A stretch of DNA of 64,000 nt from Chromohalobacter moromii (GCF_023091865.1 NZ_JAHXDI010000001.1:62001-126000), one strand, 5' to 3'. Counted from the stretch's first letter, positions 8,403 to 19,135 are shown. Translations and numbers: made by a program. The notes: generated by a model not told the origin, from the sequence alone.

Positions 8403-10739
8403 ATGAAGATCAAGACCATCGGATTGGCGGCGCTGCTGCTGTCCGCGACTCCCGCGGCACTGGCGGCCTCCTTCGAGATTTCAGATATTCGCGTGGAAGG
8501 GCTGCAGCGCGTATCGCCGGCATCGGTGTTCAATGCCTTTCCAGTCAGTGCGCGTGACCAGGTCGATGACCGCGAATTGGCCGAGGCGTCGCAGGAGCTG
8601 TTCGATACCGGCCTGTTCGACGACATTGAGCTGTCGCGTGACGGTGATGTATTGATCGTCAATGTGGTCGAGCGCCCCACCATCGCCAGCATCGAGCTCA
8701 ACGGCAACTCTCAGGTGTCCGATGAGGACCTTCGCAAAGGGATGACCGAGGCTGGGCTCGATGAAGGCCAAGTGTTACAGCGCTCGACGCTCGATGAGGT
8801 GCAGCGTGAGCTCGAGCGGCTTTATCAATCCCAAGGGCGTTATAGCGCCAATATAGAGACTAGCGTCGAGGAACTCGACAACAACCGCGTCGAAGTCGAT
8901 ATCGACATCAACGAGGGTGCGGTCGCCAAGATTCACCAGATCAATTTCGTCGGCAATCAAGACTTCGACGACGATACCTTACGTGACTTGTTCGCGCTGG
9001 AGGATAAGCCGGGTTGGTTCTTTGGCTGGTTCTCAGACGATGAATATTCTCGCGACAAGCTCTCGGGGGATCTCGAGACGTTACGCTCTTTCTATCTGGA
9101 TCGCGGCTACGTCAACTTCGACATCAGCTCATCCCAAGTGTCGATCAGTCCTGACAAGTCCGATATCTTCATCACCATCAACGTCGATGAAGGCAAGCGC
9201 TACAAGCTCGATGAAATTCGCTTTGCGGGCGATCTGAAGATCAGCGAAAGCGAAGCGCGTGAACTGGTGACCGCCGAACCCGGCGAGTATTACTCGGAAA
9301 CCGCGATGACCGAGTCCGCCGAGGCCTTGCGTAAGCGCCTCGGCGCCGAAGGGTTCGCCTTCGCCGAGATCAATAGCGTGCCCGAGGTCGATGCCGACGG
9401 CGATACCGTGGACGTCACCTTTCAGGTCGAGCCGGGGCGGCGTGCTTATGTGCGGCGCATCAATTTCGAGGGTAATACTACGACCCAAGACGAAGTGCTG
9501 CGCCGCGAGATGATCCAGATGGAAGGCGCGCCGGCTTCCACCGATCAGATCAGTCAATCCCGCGAGCGTCTGCAGCGTTTGGGCTTCTTCCGCTCGGTCG
9601 ACGTCGAAACGCGTCCCGTCTCCGATGAGCCCGACCAGCTTGACGTGACCTACAACGTCGAGGAACAGCCGTCCGGTTCGGTCTCGGCCAGCCTGGGGTA
9701 TTCGCAAAGCGCCGGAGTCATCTATGGGGCGTCGCTGTCTCAGAGCAATTTCCTGGGTACCGGTAACCGTGTCAACGTCAATGCGCAGAAAGGTGATTAT
9801 TTCACCAATCTTAACTTTGGCTACACCGATCCCTACTGGACGCTGGACGGCATCTCGCGCGGCTACAATCTCTATTATCGCGAGACCAATTACGAAGACT
9901 TCGATGACATCTCGACCTATTCCTCGGATGCCATCGGGGGGAGCATCAATTTCGGGTATCCGATCAATGACCTGTCGCGCCTCAACTTCGGTGTCGGCGT
10001 CGAGGACCTGTCGCTCGATACCTATCGCGACACGCCGGCCGAAATCATCCAGTACACGGAAGACGAGGGCGACGACTTCCTGAACTATAAGCTCACCGCC
10101 AGCTGGACGCGTAACAACCTCAATCGCGGCATCATGCCCACCGACGGCAGCTATCAGAAGCTGTCGCTGGAGACCGCCGTGCCGGGGAGCGATACGCAGT
10201 ACTATAAGACGCGCTACGAAGGCAAGAAGCTGTTTGAATTTCGTCCCGACTGGTCACTGAAGTTCAGCACCAACGTTGGCTATGCGAACACCGTCGGTGA
10301 CGATGCTTACCCGTTCTACGAGAACTTCTATGCGGGTGGCCTGGGCTCGGTACGCGGCTTTTCCAGCAATACGCTGGGGCCGAATACCACGCCGCGTAAT
10401 GATGGGGACGACGACACCCTGGGGGGTAACGTGCTCGTCGAAGGCTCGGCCGAGTTGATCTATCCATTCCCCTGGGTCGAGGATCGCCGCTCGCTGCAGA
10501 CCAGCGTGTTCTTCGATGCTGGTAATACTTACCTGACCGATTGCTACGATGTGCCGGCGGGTACGAGTTCTAGCTGCAGCAGTGGCGTGGATATGGGGGA
10601 CCTGCGCTATAGCGTCGGGCTGGGACTTTCCTGGTTGACCCCGGTGGGGCCGTTGACCTTTAGTGTCGCCAAGCCGCTCAGCGACGAAGAAGACGACGAT
10701 ACTCAGGTCTTCCAATTCTCGCTGGGTCAGACCTTCTAA
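8403..10739 (+). CDS. bamA: Outer membrane protein assembly factor BamA
   Basis: BamA is the Omp85 core of the BAM complex that folds beta-barrels into the outer membrane. The product is 778 residues. A signal peptide (MKIKTIGLAALLL to ALA) is cleaved at about residue 21. Five POTRA repeats reach to about residue 420, followed by a 16-strand barrel. The conserved VRGF motif of loop 6 (GSVRGFSS) is present near residue 650, and the protein ends in Phe (SLGQTF) as the beta-signal requires. I chose the ATG at 8403 because it gives the signal peptide. Extracellular loops are rich in Asp and Glu, and a Cys pair lies near the C terminus. Confidence 0.97.
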   Translation: MKIKTIGLAALLLSATPAALAASFEISDIRVEGLQRVSPASVFNAFPVSARDQVDDRELAEASQELFDTGLFDDIELSRDGDVLIVNVVERPTIASIELNGNSQVSDEDLRKGMTEAGLDEGQVLQRSTLDEVQRELERLYQSQGRYSANIETSVEELDNNRVEVDIDINEGAVAKIHQINFVGNQDFDDDTLRDLFALEDKPGWFFGWFSDDEYSRDKLSGDLETLRSFYLDRGYVNFDISSSQVSISPDKSDIFITINVDEGKRYKLDEIRFAGDLKISESEARELVTAEPGEYYSETAMTESAEALRKRLGAEGFAFAEINSVPEVDADGDTVDVTFQVEPGRRAYVRRINFEGNTTTQDEVLRREMIQMEGAPASTDQISQSRERLQRLGFFRSVDVETRPVSDEPDQLDVTYNVEEQPSGSVSASLGYSQSAGVIYGASLSQSNFLGTGNRVNVNAQKGDYFTNLNFGYTDPYWTLDGISRGYNLYYRETNYEDFDDISTYSSDAIGGSINFGYPINDLSRLNFGVGVEDLSLDTYRDTPAEIIQYTEDEGDDFLNYKLTASWTRNNLNRGIMPTDGSYQKLSLETAVPGSDTQYYKTRYEGKKLFEFRPDWSLKFSTNVGYANTVGDDAYPFYENFYAGGLGSVRGFSSNTLGPNTTPRNDGDDDTLGGNVLVEGSAELIYPFPWVEDRRSLQTSVFFDAGNTYLTDCYDVPAGTSSSCSSGVDMGDLRYSVGLGLSWLTPVGPLTFSVAKPLSDEEDDDTQVFQFSLGQTF

Positions 10740-10823
10740 AGCAGGCTGACGCAGCGTCATGCGCCAGGTGCGGCGGTGTGACCGCCGCATCGAGTGACCA
10801 TAACGAATCAAGGAGAGGGTGTG

Positions 10824-11327
10824 ATGCGCAAATTGACGGGTGCCCTATGTCTTGGGGCGATGAGTGTGCTGTCCATGCCGGCGATGGCGAACGAGGTTGG
10901 CGTTGTCGACTGGCGTCAGGCGTTGCTGAATTCGGATGCCGCCCAGCGTTCTATGAACGAGCTCAAGAATCAGATCGGCGACAAGAAACAGCGCGCCGAG
11001 TCACTGAGTCAGGAGCTGCAGCAGTTGCAACAGAAGCTGCAGCAGGATGGCGCGGTGATGTCCGATTCTGAGCGCACGAACGCTCAACAGGAGTTGCGTG
11101 CCAAGGGATCTGAGTTCCAGCAGTTGCGTCAGCAGATTCAAAGCATGCAGCAGAAGAAGGAACAATCCTTCATGCAGTCGGCCAAGCCTAAGCTCGATCG
11201 CGCCATCGAACAGGTCGTCGAGCAGCATGACCTGGACCTCGTGGTGGATCGTGATGCGGTGGTATATTCAGAGGATGGCCTCGACGTCACCGAGGAAGTC
11301 ACCCGCATCTTTAACTCGCTCAACTGA
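10824..11327 (+). CDS. skp: Periplasmic chaperone Skp (OmpH)
   Basis: Skp is a trimeric, tentacled chaperone that carries unfolded outer-membrane proteins across the periplasm to BAM. The product is 167 residues. The signal peptide MRKLTGALCLGAMSVL is cleaved after AMA, about residue 22. The middle is a long Gln- and Lys-rich coiled coil. The ATG at 10824 follows AAGGAGAGG. It sits between bamA and lpxD as in E. coli. Confidence 0.95.
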   Translation: MRKLTGALCLGAMSVLSMPAMANEVGVVDWRQALLNSDAAQRSMNELKNQIGDKKQRAESLSQELQQLQQKLQQDGAVMSDSERTNAQQELRAKGSEFQQLRQQIQSMQQKKEQSFMQSAKPKLDRAIEQVVEQHDLDLVVDRDAVVYSEDGLDVTEEVTRIFNSLN

Positions 11328-11375
11328 GCCCATGGGGCGCCAATAGCGCCCCATGGTTAGCGGTTCCAAGCGCAC

Positions 11376-12425
11376 ATGAAGACCCTTACTCCTTGCGCCT
11401 TCACGCTCGGTGAATTGGCCGAACGTCTCGAGGCCCGCTTGGTCGGCGATAGCGATCACCGTGTCACCGGCCTGGCGACTTTGCTTGATGCGGGCCCGAA
11501 CGACATTACGTTCCTGGCCAACAAGACCTATCTCAAATACTTGCCTGAAACGCGTGCAGCCGCCGTGTTGGTGCATCCCGCGTATGGCGCTGAGGTGCCT
11601 TGCGCGCGGCTCGAACTCGACAACCCTTATCTCGGTTACGCCGGACTATCGAGGCTGTTCGATCCGCTGGCGGGGCAGGCGCCGGAAGGCGTTCATCCTA
11701 GTGCGGTGGTCGCCGAGAGCGCGCGTCTTGGGGCGCGCGTCTCGGTCGGCCCACAGTGCGTGATCGAAGCCGGCGCGGTCATCGGTGATGGTTGCGTGAT
11801 CGGCGCCGGTAGTATCGTCGGCGCTCACAGCGAAATCGGCGCCGACTCTCGCCTGCATGCCAATGTCACCGTCTACCACGGCGTGAGCATCGGGCGGCGT
11901 GCCATCTTGCACAGTGGTTGTGTGGTGGGTGCCGATGGTTTCGGTTTCGCTCATGATGGACAAGGCTGGCACAAGATCGCGCAGTTGGGTGGCGTCCTCG
12001 TGGGCGATGACGTCGAAATCGGTAGCTGCTCTAGTATTGATCGCGGCGCCCTGGGGGACACGTTGATCGGCGATGACGTCAAGATCGACAGTCAGGTGCA
12101 GATCGCGCACAACGTGCAGGTCGGCGATCATAGCGCCCTGGCGGGATGCGTAGGCATCGCGGGCTCGACGCGCGTCGGTCGCCACTGCATGCTGGGTGGT
12201 GGCGTGGGGCTCTCGGGGCACCTGACGATTTGCGATGGCGTTCAGGTGACCGGTATGAGTCTTGTCACCAACTCCATTCACGAGCCCGGGGTGTATTCTT
12301 CGGGGACCGGCTCCATGCCCAATGGCTTGTGGCGCAAGAACGCGGTGCGCTTCAAGCAACTCGACGAGCTCGCCAAGCGTCTGGCGCGTCTGGAACGGGA
12401 TGTCTCGGACGCTGCCCAAGGCTGA
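11376..12425 (+). CDS. lpxD: UDP-3-O-(3-hydroxyacyl)glucosamine N-acyltransferase
   Basis: LpxD adds the second hydroxyacyl chain to the lipid A precursor. The product is 349 residues. The N-terminal domain binds uridine (about residues 1-100) and is followed by a left-handed beta-helix of hexapeptide repeats. The catalytic His is in VQIAHNVQVGDHS, near residue 247. It is 48 bases from skp and precedes the other lipid A genes, which fits co-transcription. Confidence 0.97.
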   Translation: MKTLTPCAFTLGELAERLEARLVGDSDHRVTGLATLLDAGPNDITFLANKTYLKYLPETRAAAVLVHPAYGAEVPCARLELDNPYLGYAGLSRLFDPLAGQAPEGVHPSAVVAESARLGARVSVGPQCVIEAGAVIGDGCVIGAGSIVGAHSEIGADSRLHANVTVYHGVSIGRRAILHSGCVVGADGFGFAHDGQGWHKIAQLGGVLVGDDVEIGSCSSIDRGALGDTLIGDDVKIDSQVQIAHNVQVGDHSALAGCVGIAGSTRVGRHCMLGGGVGLSGHLTICDGVQVTGMSLVTNSIHEPGVYSSGTGSMPNGLWRKNAVRFKQLDELAKRLARLERDVSDAAQG

Positions 12426-12448
12426 TGGCTGCTAGCGAGGCGGATCTG

Positions 12449-12515
12449 TATAATCCCAGCCCACCCAGATAGGCGGAGTACTCCGTCCTCGTGTGCCTGC
12501 CTTCACGGCAGGCAC
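12449..12515 (+). promoter_or_regulatory. Internal promoter -10, palindrome and hairpin upstream of fabZ
   Basis: A perfect TATAAT lies at 12449-12454, but no good -35 is placed at 17 bases. A 12-bp palindrome, CGGAGTACTCCG, lies at 12474-12485. GTGCCTGCC (12493-12501) pairs with GGCAGGCAC (12507-12515) around a 5-base loop. This gap of ~114 bases may let fabZ-lpxA-lpxB be driven separately from lpxD, or may terminate part of the upstream transcript. Confidence 0.4.
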
Positions 12516-12539
12516 TTCGTTATTTCAGAGGTTGTATCG

Positions 12540-12983
12540 ATGGTAATGGACATCAACGAGATCCGTGAGTATCTACCGCATCGTTATCCGTTCTTGCTGG
12601 TGGATCGCGTCATGGAGATCACGGTCGGCGAGTCGATCGTCGCCAACAAGAATGTCAGCATCAACGAGCCATTTTTCAATGGGCATTTCCCGCATCATCC
12701 GATCATGCCCGGCGTGTTGATCATCGAGGCCATGGCTCAGGCATGCGGTATCCTGGGTTTCAAGACCGTCAACAAGATGCCCGCCGACGGTTATGTCTAT
12801 TATCTTGTAGGAAGCGATAACGTGCGCTTCAAGCGTCCGGTGATGCCGGGCGATCAACTGCGCCTGGAAGCCAACGTCATCCGGGGTAAGCGCGGGATCT
12901 GGAAATTCGCCTGTCGTGCTACGGTCGACGGCGAGCTAGCTTGCGAAGCCGAGATCATCTGTGCCGAGAGGAAAGTCGCTTGA
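12540..12983 (+). CDS. fabZ: 3-hydroxyacyl-[acyl-carrier-protein] dehydratase FabZ
   Basis: FabZ dehydrates 3-hydroxyacyl-ACP in fatty acid elongation. It competes with LpxA for 3-hydroxymyristoyl-ACP, so its place next to lpxA is meaningful. The product is 147 residues with a hot-dog fold. The active-site segment [20 protein letters not shown] holds the catalytic His and Glu. An in-frame ATG two codons on ([16 protein letters not shown]) is an alternative start. The stop codon overlaps the lpxA start. Confidence 0.97.
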   Translation: MVMDINEIREYLPHRYPFLLVDRVMEITVGESIVANKNVSINEPFFNGHFPHHPIMPGVLIIEAMAQACGILGFKTVNKMPADGYVYYLVGSDNVRFKRPVMPGDQLRLEANVIRGKRGIWKFACRATVDGELACEAEIICAERKVA

Positions 12984-13747
12984 TTCATCCCACCGCCATC
13001 GTCGACCCCAGTGCGCGTGTGTCCGATGACGTCGACATCGGCCCGTTCTGCGTGATTGGCCCCGAAGTGGAAATCGGGGACGGCACGGTCATCGGTCCGC
13101 ACGTGGTGCTCAAGGGGCCCACGCGCCTGGGGAAGCGCAATCGGATCTTCCAGTTCGCCTCCGTCGGCGAGGACTGTCAGGACAAGAAGTACGCCGGAGA
13201 ACCCACTCGTCTGGAGATGGGCGACGACAATGTCGTGCGCGAAGGCGTTACCCTTCATCGCGGTACAGTGCAGGATAAAGAAGCGACCGTCATCGGCTCG
13301 CGCAATCTTTTCATGGCCTATGCGCATGTCGGGCACGACTGCGTCATCGGCGATGATTGCATCCTCGCCAACCAGGCGACCTTGGCGGGGCATGTCACCA
13401 TCGGCGACCACGCTATCCTTGGGGGGCTCTCGGCGATCCATCAGTTTTGCCATATCGGTACGCATGCCATGTGCGGTGGTGGGTCGATCATCACCAAGGA
13501 TGTCCCGGCTTACGTCATCGTCAATGGCAACCCTGCGCAGGCGCATGGGCTTAACCTGGTGGGGCTCAAGCGTCGCGGCTTCTCGCGCGAGGCCTTGCGA
13601 GCGCTGGGAGAAGCTTACCGCACCGTCTATCGTCAGGGACTGACCATGGAGCAAGCGCTGGAGCGTCTCGCGAACGATTTCGAAGGCCCGGAAGTCGCGA
13701 CGTTCCTGGCGTCGCTGAAGGATTCCCAGCGCGGCATCACGCGCTGA
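12980..13747 (+). CDS. lpxA: Acyl-ACP-UDP-N-acetylglucosamine O-acyltransferase
   Basis: LpxA catalyses the first step of lipid A synthesis. The product is 255 residues. It begins at a TTG (12980) that overlaps the fabZ stop as TTGA, giving the conserved N terminus [23 protein letters not shown] upstream is the ribosome site. Hexapeptide repeats form the beta-helix, and the catalytic His lies in [12 protein letters not shown] near residue 120. An ATG further upstream would add unrelated residues, so I rejected it. The TTG start may hold LpxA low relative to FabZ. Confidence 0.95.
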   Translation: MIHPTAIVDPSARVSDDVDIGPFCVIGPEVEIGDGTVIGPHVVLKGPTRLGKRNRIFQFASVGEDCQDKKYAGEPTRLEMGDDNVVREGVTLHRGTVQDKEATVIGSRNLFMAYAHVGHDCVIGDDCILANQATLAGHVTIGDHAILGGLSAIHQFCHIGTHAMCGGGSIITKDVPAYVIVNGNPAQAHGLNLVGLKRRGFSREALRALGEAYRTVYRQGLTMEQALERLANDFEGPEVATFLASLKDSQRGITR

Positions 13748-13759
13748 ACGAGGCACGTC

Positions 13760-14923
13760 ATGCGTATCTACCTGGTCGCGGGAGAGCTGTCGGGCGACAT
13801 CCTCGGCGCCGGCTTGATGCAGGCGCTGAAGCGTCGTCATCCCGACGCCGAATTTCGCGGCATCGGCGGGCCACGCATGCTCGCCGAAGGCTTGCACTCA
13901 CTGTACCCGCTGGAGACGCTATCGGTCATGGGGCTGGTCGAGGTGCTCAAGCACCTGCCTGGCCTGCTCAAGGTTAGACGTCATTTGCGGCGTGACGCCC
14001 TGGCTTGGCAGCCGGACGCGATGATCGGCATCGATGCGCCCGACTTCAATCTGGGGCTCGAGCGCCAATTGCGTGTCACCGGCATCCCCACCGCACATTA
14101 CGTCAGCCCCTCGGTATGGGCGTGGCGCCAGGGCCGAGTGAAGACCATTGCCCAGTCGGTCGATGCCATGCTTACCTTCCTGCCTTTCGAGGCGGCTTTT
14201 TACGCGCGCCATGACGTGCCGGTGGCCTTCGTCGGCCATCCGCTGGCCGATGAATTGCCGCTGGTCAACGACCGCCAGGCGGCCCGCGCGTCACTGGGAC
14301 TCTCATCCACGGCCCCGTTGCTGGCGTTGTTGCCAGGTTCACGTGGTAACGAAATCCGCTTTTTGGGGCCCACGTTTCTGGATAGCGTCGCCTGGTTGCG
14401 CGAACGCATCCCCGATCTGCAAGTGATCGTGCCGGCCGCGTCCCCGGCACGTCGCGCAGAACTCGAGAGCCTGCTGGCCGATCATCCGGCCCGCGATATC
14501 GTCGTGCTGTGCGATGGCGAGTCGCGTCAGGCGATGACCGCGGCCGATGCGGTGCTGCTAGCGTCCGGGACCGCTGCGCTCGAAGCCATGCTCTGCCATC
14601 GCCCCATGGTGGTGGCCTACAAGATGGCGCCGACTACGCACTGGTTGGCCAAGCGCATGGTCAAGACCGACTGGATCTCGCTGCCCAACCTGATCGCCCA
14701 GGAGACGCTGGTACCCGAACTTGTACAGGACGCCGCCAGCGCTGATGCGATCGGCGCGGCGTTGCTCGAATGGCTCGGCGATGATGCCAAGCGCCAGGCG
14801 ATGGAGGCGCGTTTTGCCGACTTGCACGCCACGCTTCAGCGTGGCGCCAGCGAGCGCGCTGCCGAGGCCATCGACGGTTTGATCACGCACGGTCGTTTGC
14901 CGCGAGGGGAGGAGAAAGCATGA
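13760..14923 (+). CDS. lpxB: Lipid A disaccharide synthase
   Basis: LpxB joins UDP-diacylglucosamine and lipid X to form the lipid A disaccharide at the inner face of the membrane (GT-B fold). The product is 387 residues. The N-terminal motif [15 protein letters not shown] and the central [13 protein letters not shown] match the family. The start overlaps nothing and is 12 bases from lpxA. The 3' end overlaps rnhB by four bases (ATGA). Confidence 0.97.
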   Translation: MRIYLVAGELSGDILGAGLMQALKRRHPDAEFRGIGGPRMLAEGLHSLYPLETLSVMGLVEVLKHLPGLLKVRRHLRRDALAWQPDAMIGIDAPDFNLGLERQLRVTGIPTAHYVSPSVWAWRQGRVKTIAQSVDAMLTFLPFEAAFYARHDVPVAFVGHPLADELPLVNDRQAARASLGLSSTAPLLALLPGSRGNEIRFLGPTFLDSVAWLRERIPDLQVIVPAASPARRAELESLLADHPARDIVVLCDGESRQAMTAADAVLLASGTAALEAMLCHRPMVVAYKMAPTTHWLAKRMVKTDWISLPNLIAQETLVPELVQDAASADAIGAALLEWLGDDAKRQAMEARFADLHATLQRGASERAAEAIDGLITHGRLPRGEEKA

Positions 14924-15522
14924 CGGGACTACCACCGTTGGTGATCGATTATCAGGGCTCATGTCTGGCGGGCGTCGATGAAGTGGGGCGCGGCCCCTTG
15001 GTGGGCAGCGTAGTGGCGGCCGCAGTGATTCTCGATCCGGCGCGTCCCATCGAGGGGTTGGCCGACTCCAAGACCCTCAGCGAAAAACGCCGCCTCGTAT
15101 TGGCCGAGGCCGTTCGCCAACACGCGACGGCCTTCGCAATAGGCGAAGCGTCGCCCGCCGAGATCGACTCGCTCAACATCTACCACGCGACGCATTTGGC
15201 CATGCGGCGTGCCATCGACGCCCTGCCGGTGGCCGCGGAATATCTGCTGGTGGACGGCAACCGGATGCCGGGGCATCATGTGCCGGGGCAGTGCGCGGTC
15301 AAGGGCGACCAGCGCCATGTGGCCATCGGCGCCGCCTCGATTCTGGCCAAGGTGACGCGCGACGCTCAGATGCTCGCGCTGCACGAGCGCTATCCCGAGT
15401 ATGGGTTTGCGCGCCACAAGGGCTATCCTACCCGTGAGCACCGCGAGGCGCTCGAGCGCCTGGGGCCGCTCGATGAGCATCGTCGCTCGTTTGCACCGGT
15501 CAAGCAGGTGCTGCCGGCGTAG
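14920..15522 (+). CDS. rnhB: Ribonuclease HII
   Basis: RNase HII removes ribonucleotides and RNA primers from RNA:DNA hybrids. The product is 200 residues. The acidic active site is visible: Asp and Glu in [13 protein letters not shown], the DSK of [12 protein letters not shown], and Asp in YLLVDGNRM. The C-terminal HKGYPTREH motif is also present. It is coupled to lpxB by a 4-base overlap and followed by dnaE, the usual order. Confidence 0.97.
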   Translation: MTGLPPLVIDYQGSCLAGVDEVGRGPLVGSVVAAAVILDPARPIEGLADSKTLSEKRRLVLAEAVRQHATAFAIGEASPAEIDSLNIYHATHLAMRRAIDALPVAAEYLLVDGNRMPGHHVPGQCAVKGDQRHVAIGAASILAKVTRDAQMLALHERYPEYGFARHKGYPTREHREALERLGPLDEHRRSFAPVKQVLPA

Positions 15523-15602
15523 CGTCACATCACGCCGTTACCCAATTCATTCAGGAAGGTGCCGCCCGTGCGGTATCGTCCGTTTCGTCTCAAGAGCTCG
15601 TC

Positions 15603-18600
15603 ATGACTACGCCTTTCGTTCATCTGCGTGTGCACAGTGAATACTCCCTGGTCGATGGCCTAGTGCGCTTGAAGCCGCTGATCGAGGCGACGGCCGAGGG
15701 TGGCATGCCCGCGGTGGCGGTGACCGACGATTCCAATCTGTTCGGTCTGGTCAAGGCCTATAAAGGCGCCCAAGGCGCGGGTCTCAAGCCGATCATCGGC
15801 GCCGATCTGTGGATGGAGAATCCTCACGACGAGGCGCATCCCTATCGCTTGACGCTGTTGGCGATGGACAACGACGGTTATCGTCATCTCACCGAATTGA
15901 TATCCCAGGGCTGGAGCGAGGGGCAGCAGCGCGGACAGGGCATTCTCAAGAAGGAGTGGATCTTCGCCCGAAGTGCGGGGCTGATCGCTTTGTCCGGTGC
16001 CCGCGAAGGGGAGATCGGCCGCCATCTTCTGACCGAACACGGCCAGGCGGCGCGGGAAATGTGCGATGCCTGGAACGCCGCCTTCCCCGGGCGGTTTTAT
16101 CTGGAAGTCCAGCGCACCGGGCGCGAACACGATGAGGAATGCCTGCACCTGTCGGTGGCGCTGGCGGCCGAGACCCAGACACCAGTGGTGGCGACCAATG
16201 ACGTTCGTTTCCTGACCCGCGAGGGGTTCTGGGCCCACGAAACGCGAGTGGCGATCGGCGAGGGCAAAGCGCTCGACGATCCACGGCGCGAACGCCGCTA
16301 CAGCGAAGAGCAGTACCTGAAAAGCCCGCAGGAAATGGCCGAGTTGTTCGCCGATCTTCCCGAGGCGCTGGAAAATAGCGTGATGATCGCCGCGCGCTGC
16401 AACGTCGACGTGCCGCTGGGAGAAATCTTCCTGCCCGAGTACCCGGTGCCTGACGGCATGAGCATGGAGAGCTTCTTCCGCAAGATCTCTCACGATGGCC
16501 TCACCGAACGGCTCGACAAGCTGTTTTCCGGCGAGAACCCGATCTATCCCGGGCGCGATCTCAGTGAGCACGAGGGGGCCTATCGCGAGCGACTCGACTT
16601 CGAGCTCAATATCATCCTCGAGATGGGCTTCCCCGGGTACTTCCTGATCGTCATGGACTTTATCCAGTGGGCCAAGGACAACGATATTCCGGTGGGGCCG
16701 GGACGTGGTTCCGGGGCCGGTTCGCTGGTCGCCTACGCGCTCAAGATCACCGACTTGGATCCGCTCGAGTATGACCTGCTGTTTGAGCGCTTTCTTAACC
16801 CGGAGCGCGTGTCGATGCCCGACTTCGACGTCGACTTCTGCATGGAGAAGCGTGACCGGGTCATCGAGTACGTGGCCAGCCGTTATGGGCGAGACGCCGT
16901 CTCGCAGATCGTGACCTTTGGCACCATGGCCGCCAAGGCCGTGGTGCGCGACGTTGCTCGCGCCCAGGGCAAGCCGTATTCGATGGGCGACAAGCTGTCC
17001 AAGCTGATCCCCTTCGAAGTCGGCATGACCCTGGCCAAGGCCATCGAGCAGGAGCCGGCGCTCAAGGAATATCTAGACAATGACGAGGAGTCCCAGGAAA
17101 TCTGGGACATGGCACTCAAGCTCGAGGGCATCACGCGCGGCACCGGCAAGCACGCCGGCGGGGTGGTGATTGCGCCCACCAAGCTGACCGATTTCTCGCC
17201 ACTGTTGTGTGAGGAAGACGGTAGCGGGCTGGTGGTGCAGTACGACAAGAACGACATCGAGGAAGCCGGGCTGGTCAAATTCGACTTCCTGGGCCTGCGC
17301 ACGCTGACCATCATCGACTGGGCGTTGGAAATGGTCGATACGGTGCGCGCCCGCGAAGGCCAGGGGCCGTTGGACATCTCCTCGATCCCGCTGGATGACG
17401 TGCCCACCTTCGACATGCTCAAGAAGGCCGAGACCACGGCGGTCTTCCAGCTCGAATCGCGCGGCATGAAGGAGCTGATCAAGCGCCTTCAGCCCGACTC
17501 GCTGGAAGACATGATCGCCCTGGTGGCACTGTTCCGCCCGGGGCCGCTGCAATCCGGCATGGTCGATGACTTCATCAACCGCAAGCATGGCCGCGCCGAG
17601 GTTGCCTATCCGCACCCGGATTATCAGCACGAGCTGCTCAAACCGGTGCTCGGTCCCACCTATGGCATCATCCTCTATCAGGAGCAGGTGATGCAGATCG
17701 CCCAGGTGATAGCGGGTTACAGCCTGGGGCAGGCCGACATGCTACGTCGCGCCATGGGTAAGAAGAAGCCCGAGGAGATGGCCAAGCAGCGCGCCGGCTT
17801 CATGGAGGGTTGTGCCGCTAACGGCATCGACAAGGACCTGGCCGGCAACCTCTTCGATCTGGTGGAGAAATTCGCCGGTTACGGGTTCAACAAGTCGCAC
17901 TCGGCAGCCTACGGCCTAGTCTCGTACCAGACGGCGTGGCTCAAGGCGCATTATCCCGCGCCCTTCATGGCGGCGGTACTGTCCACCGAAATGGACAACC
18001 TCGACAAGGTCGTGCCGCTGATCGAGGAATGCCGCAAGCAGGGGCTGACGGTCACGCCGCCGGACGTCAACATCGGCAGCTACAAGTTCACCGTCGATGA
18101 GCAAAACCGTGTCGTCTATGGCTTGGGCGCGATTCGTGGCGTCGGTGAAGGGCCCATCGGTGCGATCGTCGAGGCGCGCGAGGCCGACGGCACCTTCAGC
18201 GATCTGTTCGACTTCTGTCGCCGTGTCGACGCCAAGCGGCTCAACAAACGCACGCTGGAGGCGTTGATCCGCTCCGGCGCGTTGGACAACCTGGGGCCGA
18301 CCCGCGCGGTGTTGATGGCGTCGTTGGATGCCGCGCTCAAGGCGGCATCGCAGAGCAATGCCAATGCCAGCGCGGGGATGATCGACATGTTCGGCGATGC
18401 CTTCGTCGAGCCGGAAAGCGGCGATGTCTACGCCGATTATCATCATGCCCGCGAGTGGACCGACAAGGAGCGCTTGGCCGGGGAGAAAGATACCTTGGGC
18501 CTCTACCTGACGGGCCACCCCATCGACGAGTACGAAAGCGAGCTCAAGCGTTTCGTGTCGACGCGTATCGTCGATCTAAAACCTCAGCGCGGCGAATCGC

Positions 18601-19109
18601 AGCGTGTCGCGGGGCTGGTGGTGGCCATGCGCACCATGAAATCCAAGCGCGGCGACACCATGGCGTTCATTACCCTGGACGATCGTACCGGGCGTATAGA
18701 GGCTTCGCTGTTTGGCGAGATGTACGAGCAGATGCGTGGCAAGCTTGGCGCCGATGATGTTCTGATTATCGAAGGCGAAGTGAGCACCGACGATTATTCA
18801 GGCGGCCTGCGCCTGCGTGGCAAGGAAGTGACGCCGATGGTCGATGCGCGCACGCGCTATGGCGAGGCCGTGGAACTCTCCGTGGACGGCGCGCGTCTCA
18901 ATGGACGTTTCGCGCGTAGCCTGAACGAGAGTCTGACGCAGTGGCGCGATCCCCAGGGGCTGCCGGTGCGCGTACGCTACCGCAATCCCCAGGCCAGCGG
19001 CGTGTTGGAGCTGGGAGATCCCTGGCGGGTGTCACCCAGCGATGACCTGCTCATCGCCCTGCGCGAAGTCGAGGGGCAGGAGGCGGTTACGTTGCGTTAT
19101 CGTGGGTGA
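15603..19109 (+). CDS. dnaE: DNA polymerase III alpha subunit
   Basis: DnaE is the replicative polymerase subunit. The product is 1168 residues (E. coli 1160). The PHP domain opens with FVHLRVHSEYSLVDGL. The C-family polymerase active site carries Asp407 and Asp409 in MPDFDVDFC and Asp561 in KFDFLGLRT, matching E. coli 401, 403 and 555. Helix-hairpin-helix, OB-fold (about residues 985-1070) and tau-binding C-terminal regions follow. It starts 80 bases after rnhB. Confidence 0.98.
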   Translation: MTTPFVHLRVHSEYSLVDGLVRLKPLIEATAEGGMPAVAVTDDSNLFGLVKAYKGAQGAGLKPIIGADLWMENPHDEAHPYRLTLLAMDNDGYRHLTELISQGWSEGQQRGQGILKKEWIFARSAGLIALSGAREGEIGRHLLTEHGQAAREMCDAWNAAFPGRFYLEVQRTGREHDEECLHLSVALAAETQTPVVATNDVRFLTREGFWAHETRVAIGEGKALDDPRRERRYSEEQYLKSPQEMAELFADLPEALENSVMIAARCNVDVPLGEIFLPEYPVPDGMSMESFFRKISHDGLTERLDKLFSGENPIYPGRDLSEHEGAYRERLDFELNIILEMGFPGYFLIVMDFIQWAKDNDIPVGPGRGSGAGSLVAYALKITDLDPLEYDLLFERFLNPERVSMPDFDVDFCMEKRDRVIEYVASRYGRDAVSQIVTFGTMAAKAVVRDVARAQGKPYSMGDKLSKLIPFEVGMTLAKAIEQEPALKEYLDNDEESQEIWDMALKLEGITRGTGKHAGGVVIAPTKLTDFSPLLCEEDGSGLVVQYDKNDIEEAGLVKFDFLGLRTLTIIDWALEMVDTVRAREGQGPLDISSIPLDDVPTFDMLKKAETTAVFQLESRGMKELIKRLQPDSLEDMIALVALFRPGPLQSGMVDDFINRKHGRAEVAYPHPDYQHELLKPVLGPTYGIILYQEQVMQIAQVIAGYSLGQADMLRRAMGKKKPEEMAKQRAGFMEGCAANGIDKDLAGNLFDLVEKFAGYGFNKSHSAAYGLVSYQTAWLKAHYPAPFMAAVLSTEMDNLDKVVPLIEECRKQGLTVTPPDVNIGSYKFTVDEQNRVVYGLGAIRGVGEGPIGAIVEAREADGTFSDLFDFCRRVDAKRLNKRTLEALIRSGALDNLGPTRAVLMASLDAALKAASQSNANASAGMIDMFGDAFVEPESGDVYADYHHAREWTDKERLAGEKDTLGLYLTGHPIDEYESELKRFVSTRIVDLKPQRGESQRVAGLVVAMRTMKSKRGDTMAFITLDDRTGRIEASLFGEMYEQMRGKLGADDVLIIEGEVSTDDYSGGLRLRGKEVTPMVDARTRYGEAVELSVDGARLNGRFARSLNESLTQWRDPQGLPVRVRYRNPQASGVLELGDPWRVSPSDDLLIALREVEGQEAVTLRYRG

Positions 19110-19135
19110 TTCCGCCATTGCTGGCGCGTGGTGTC

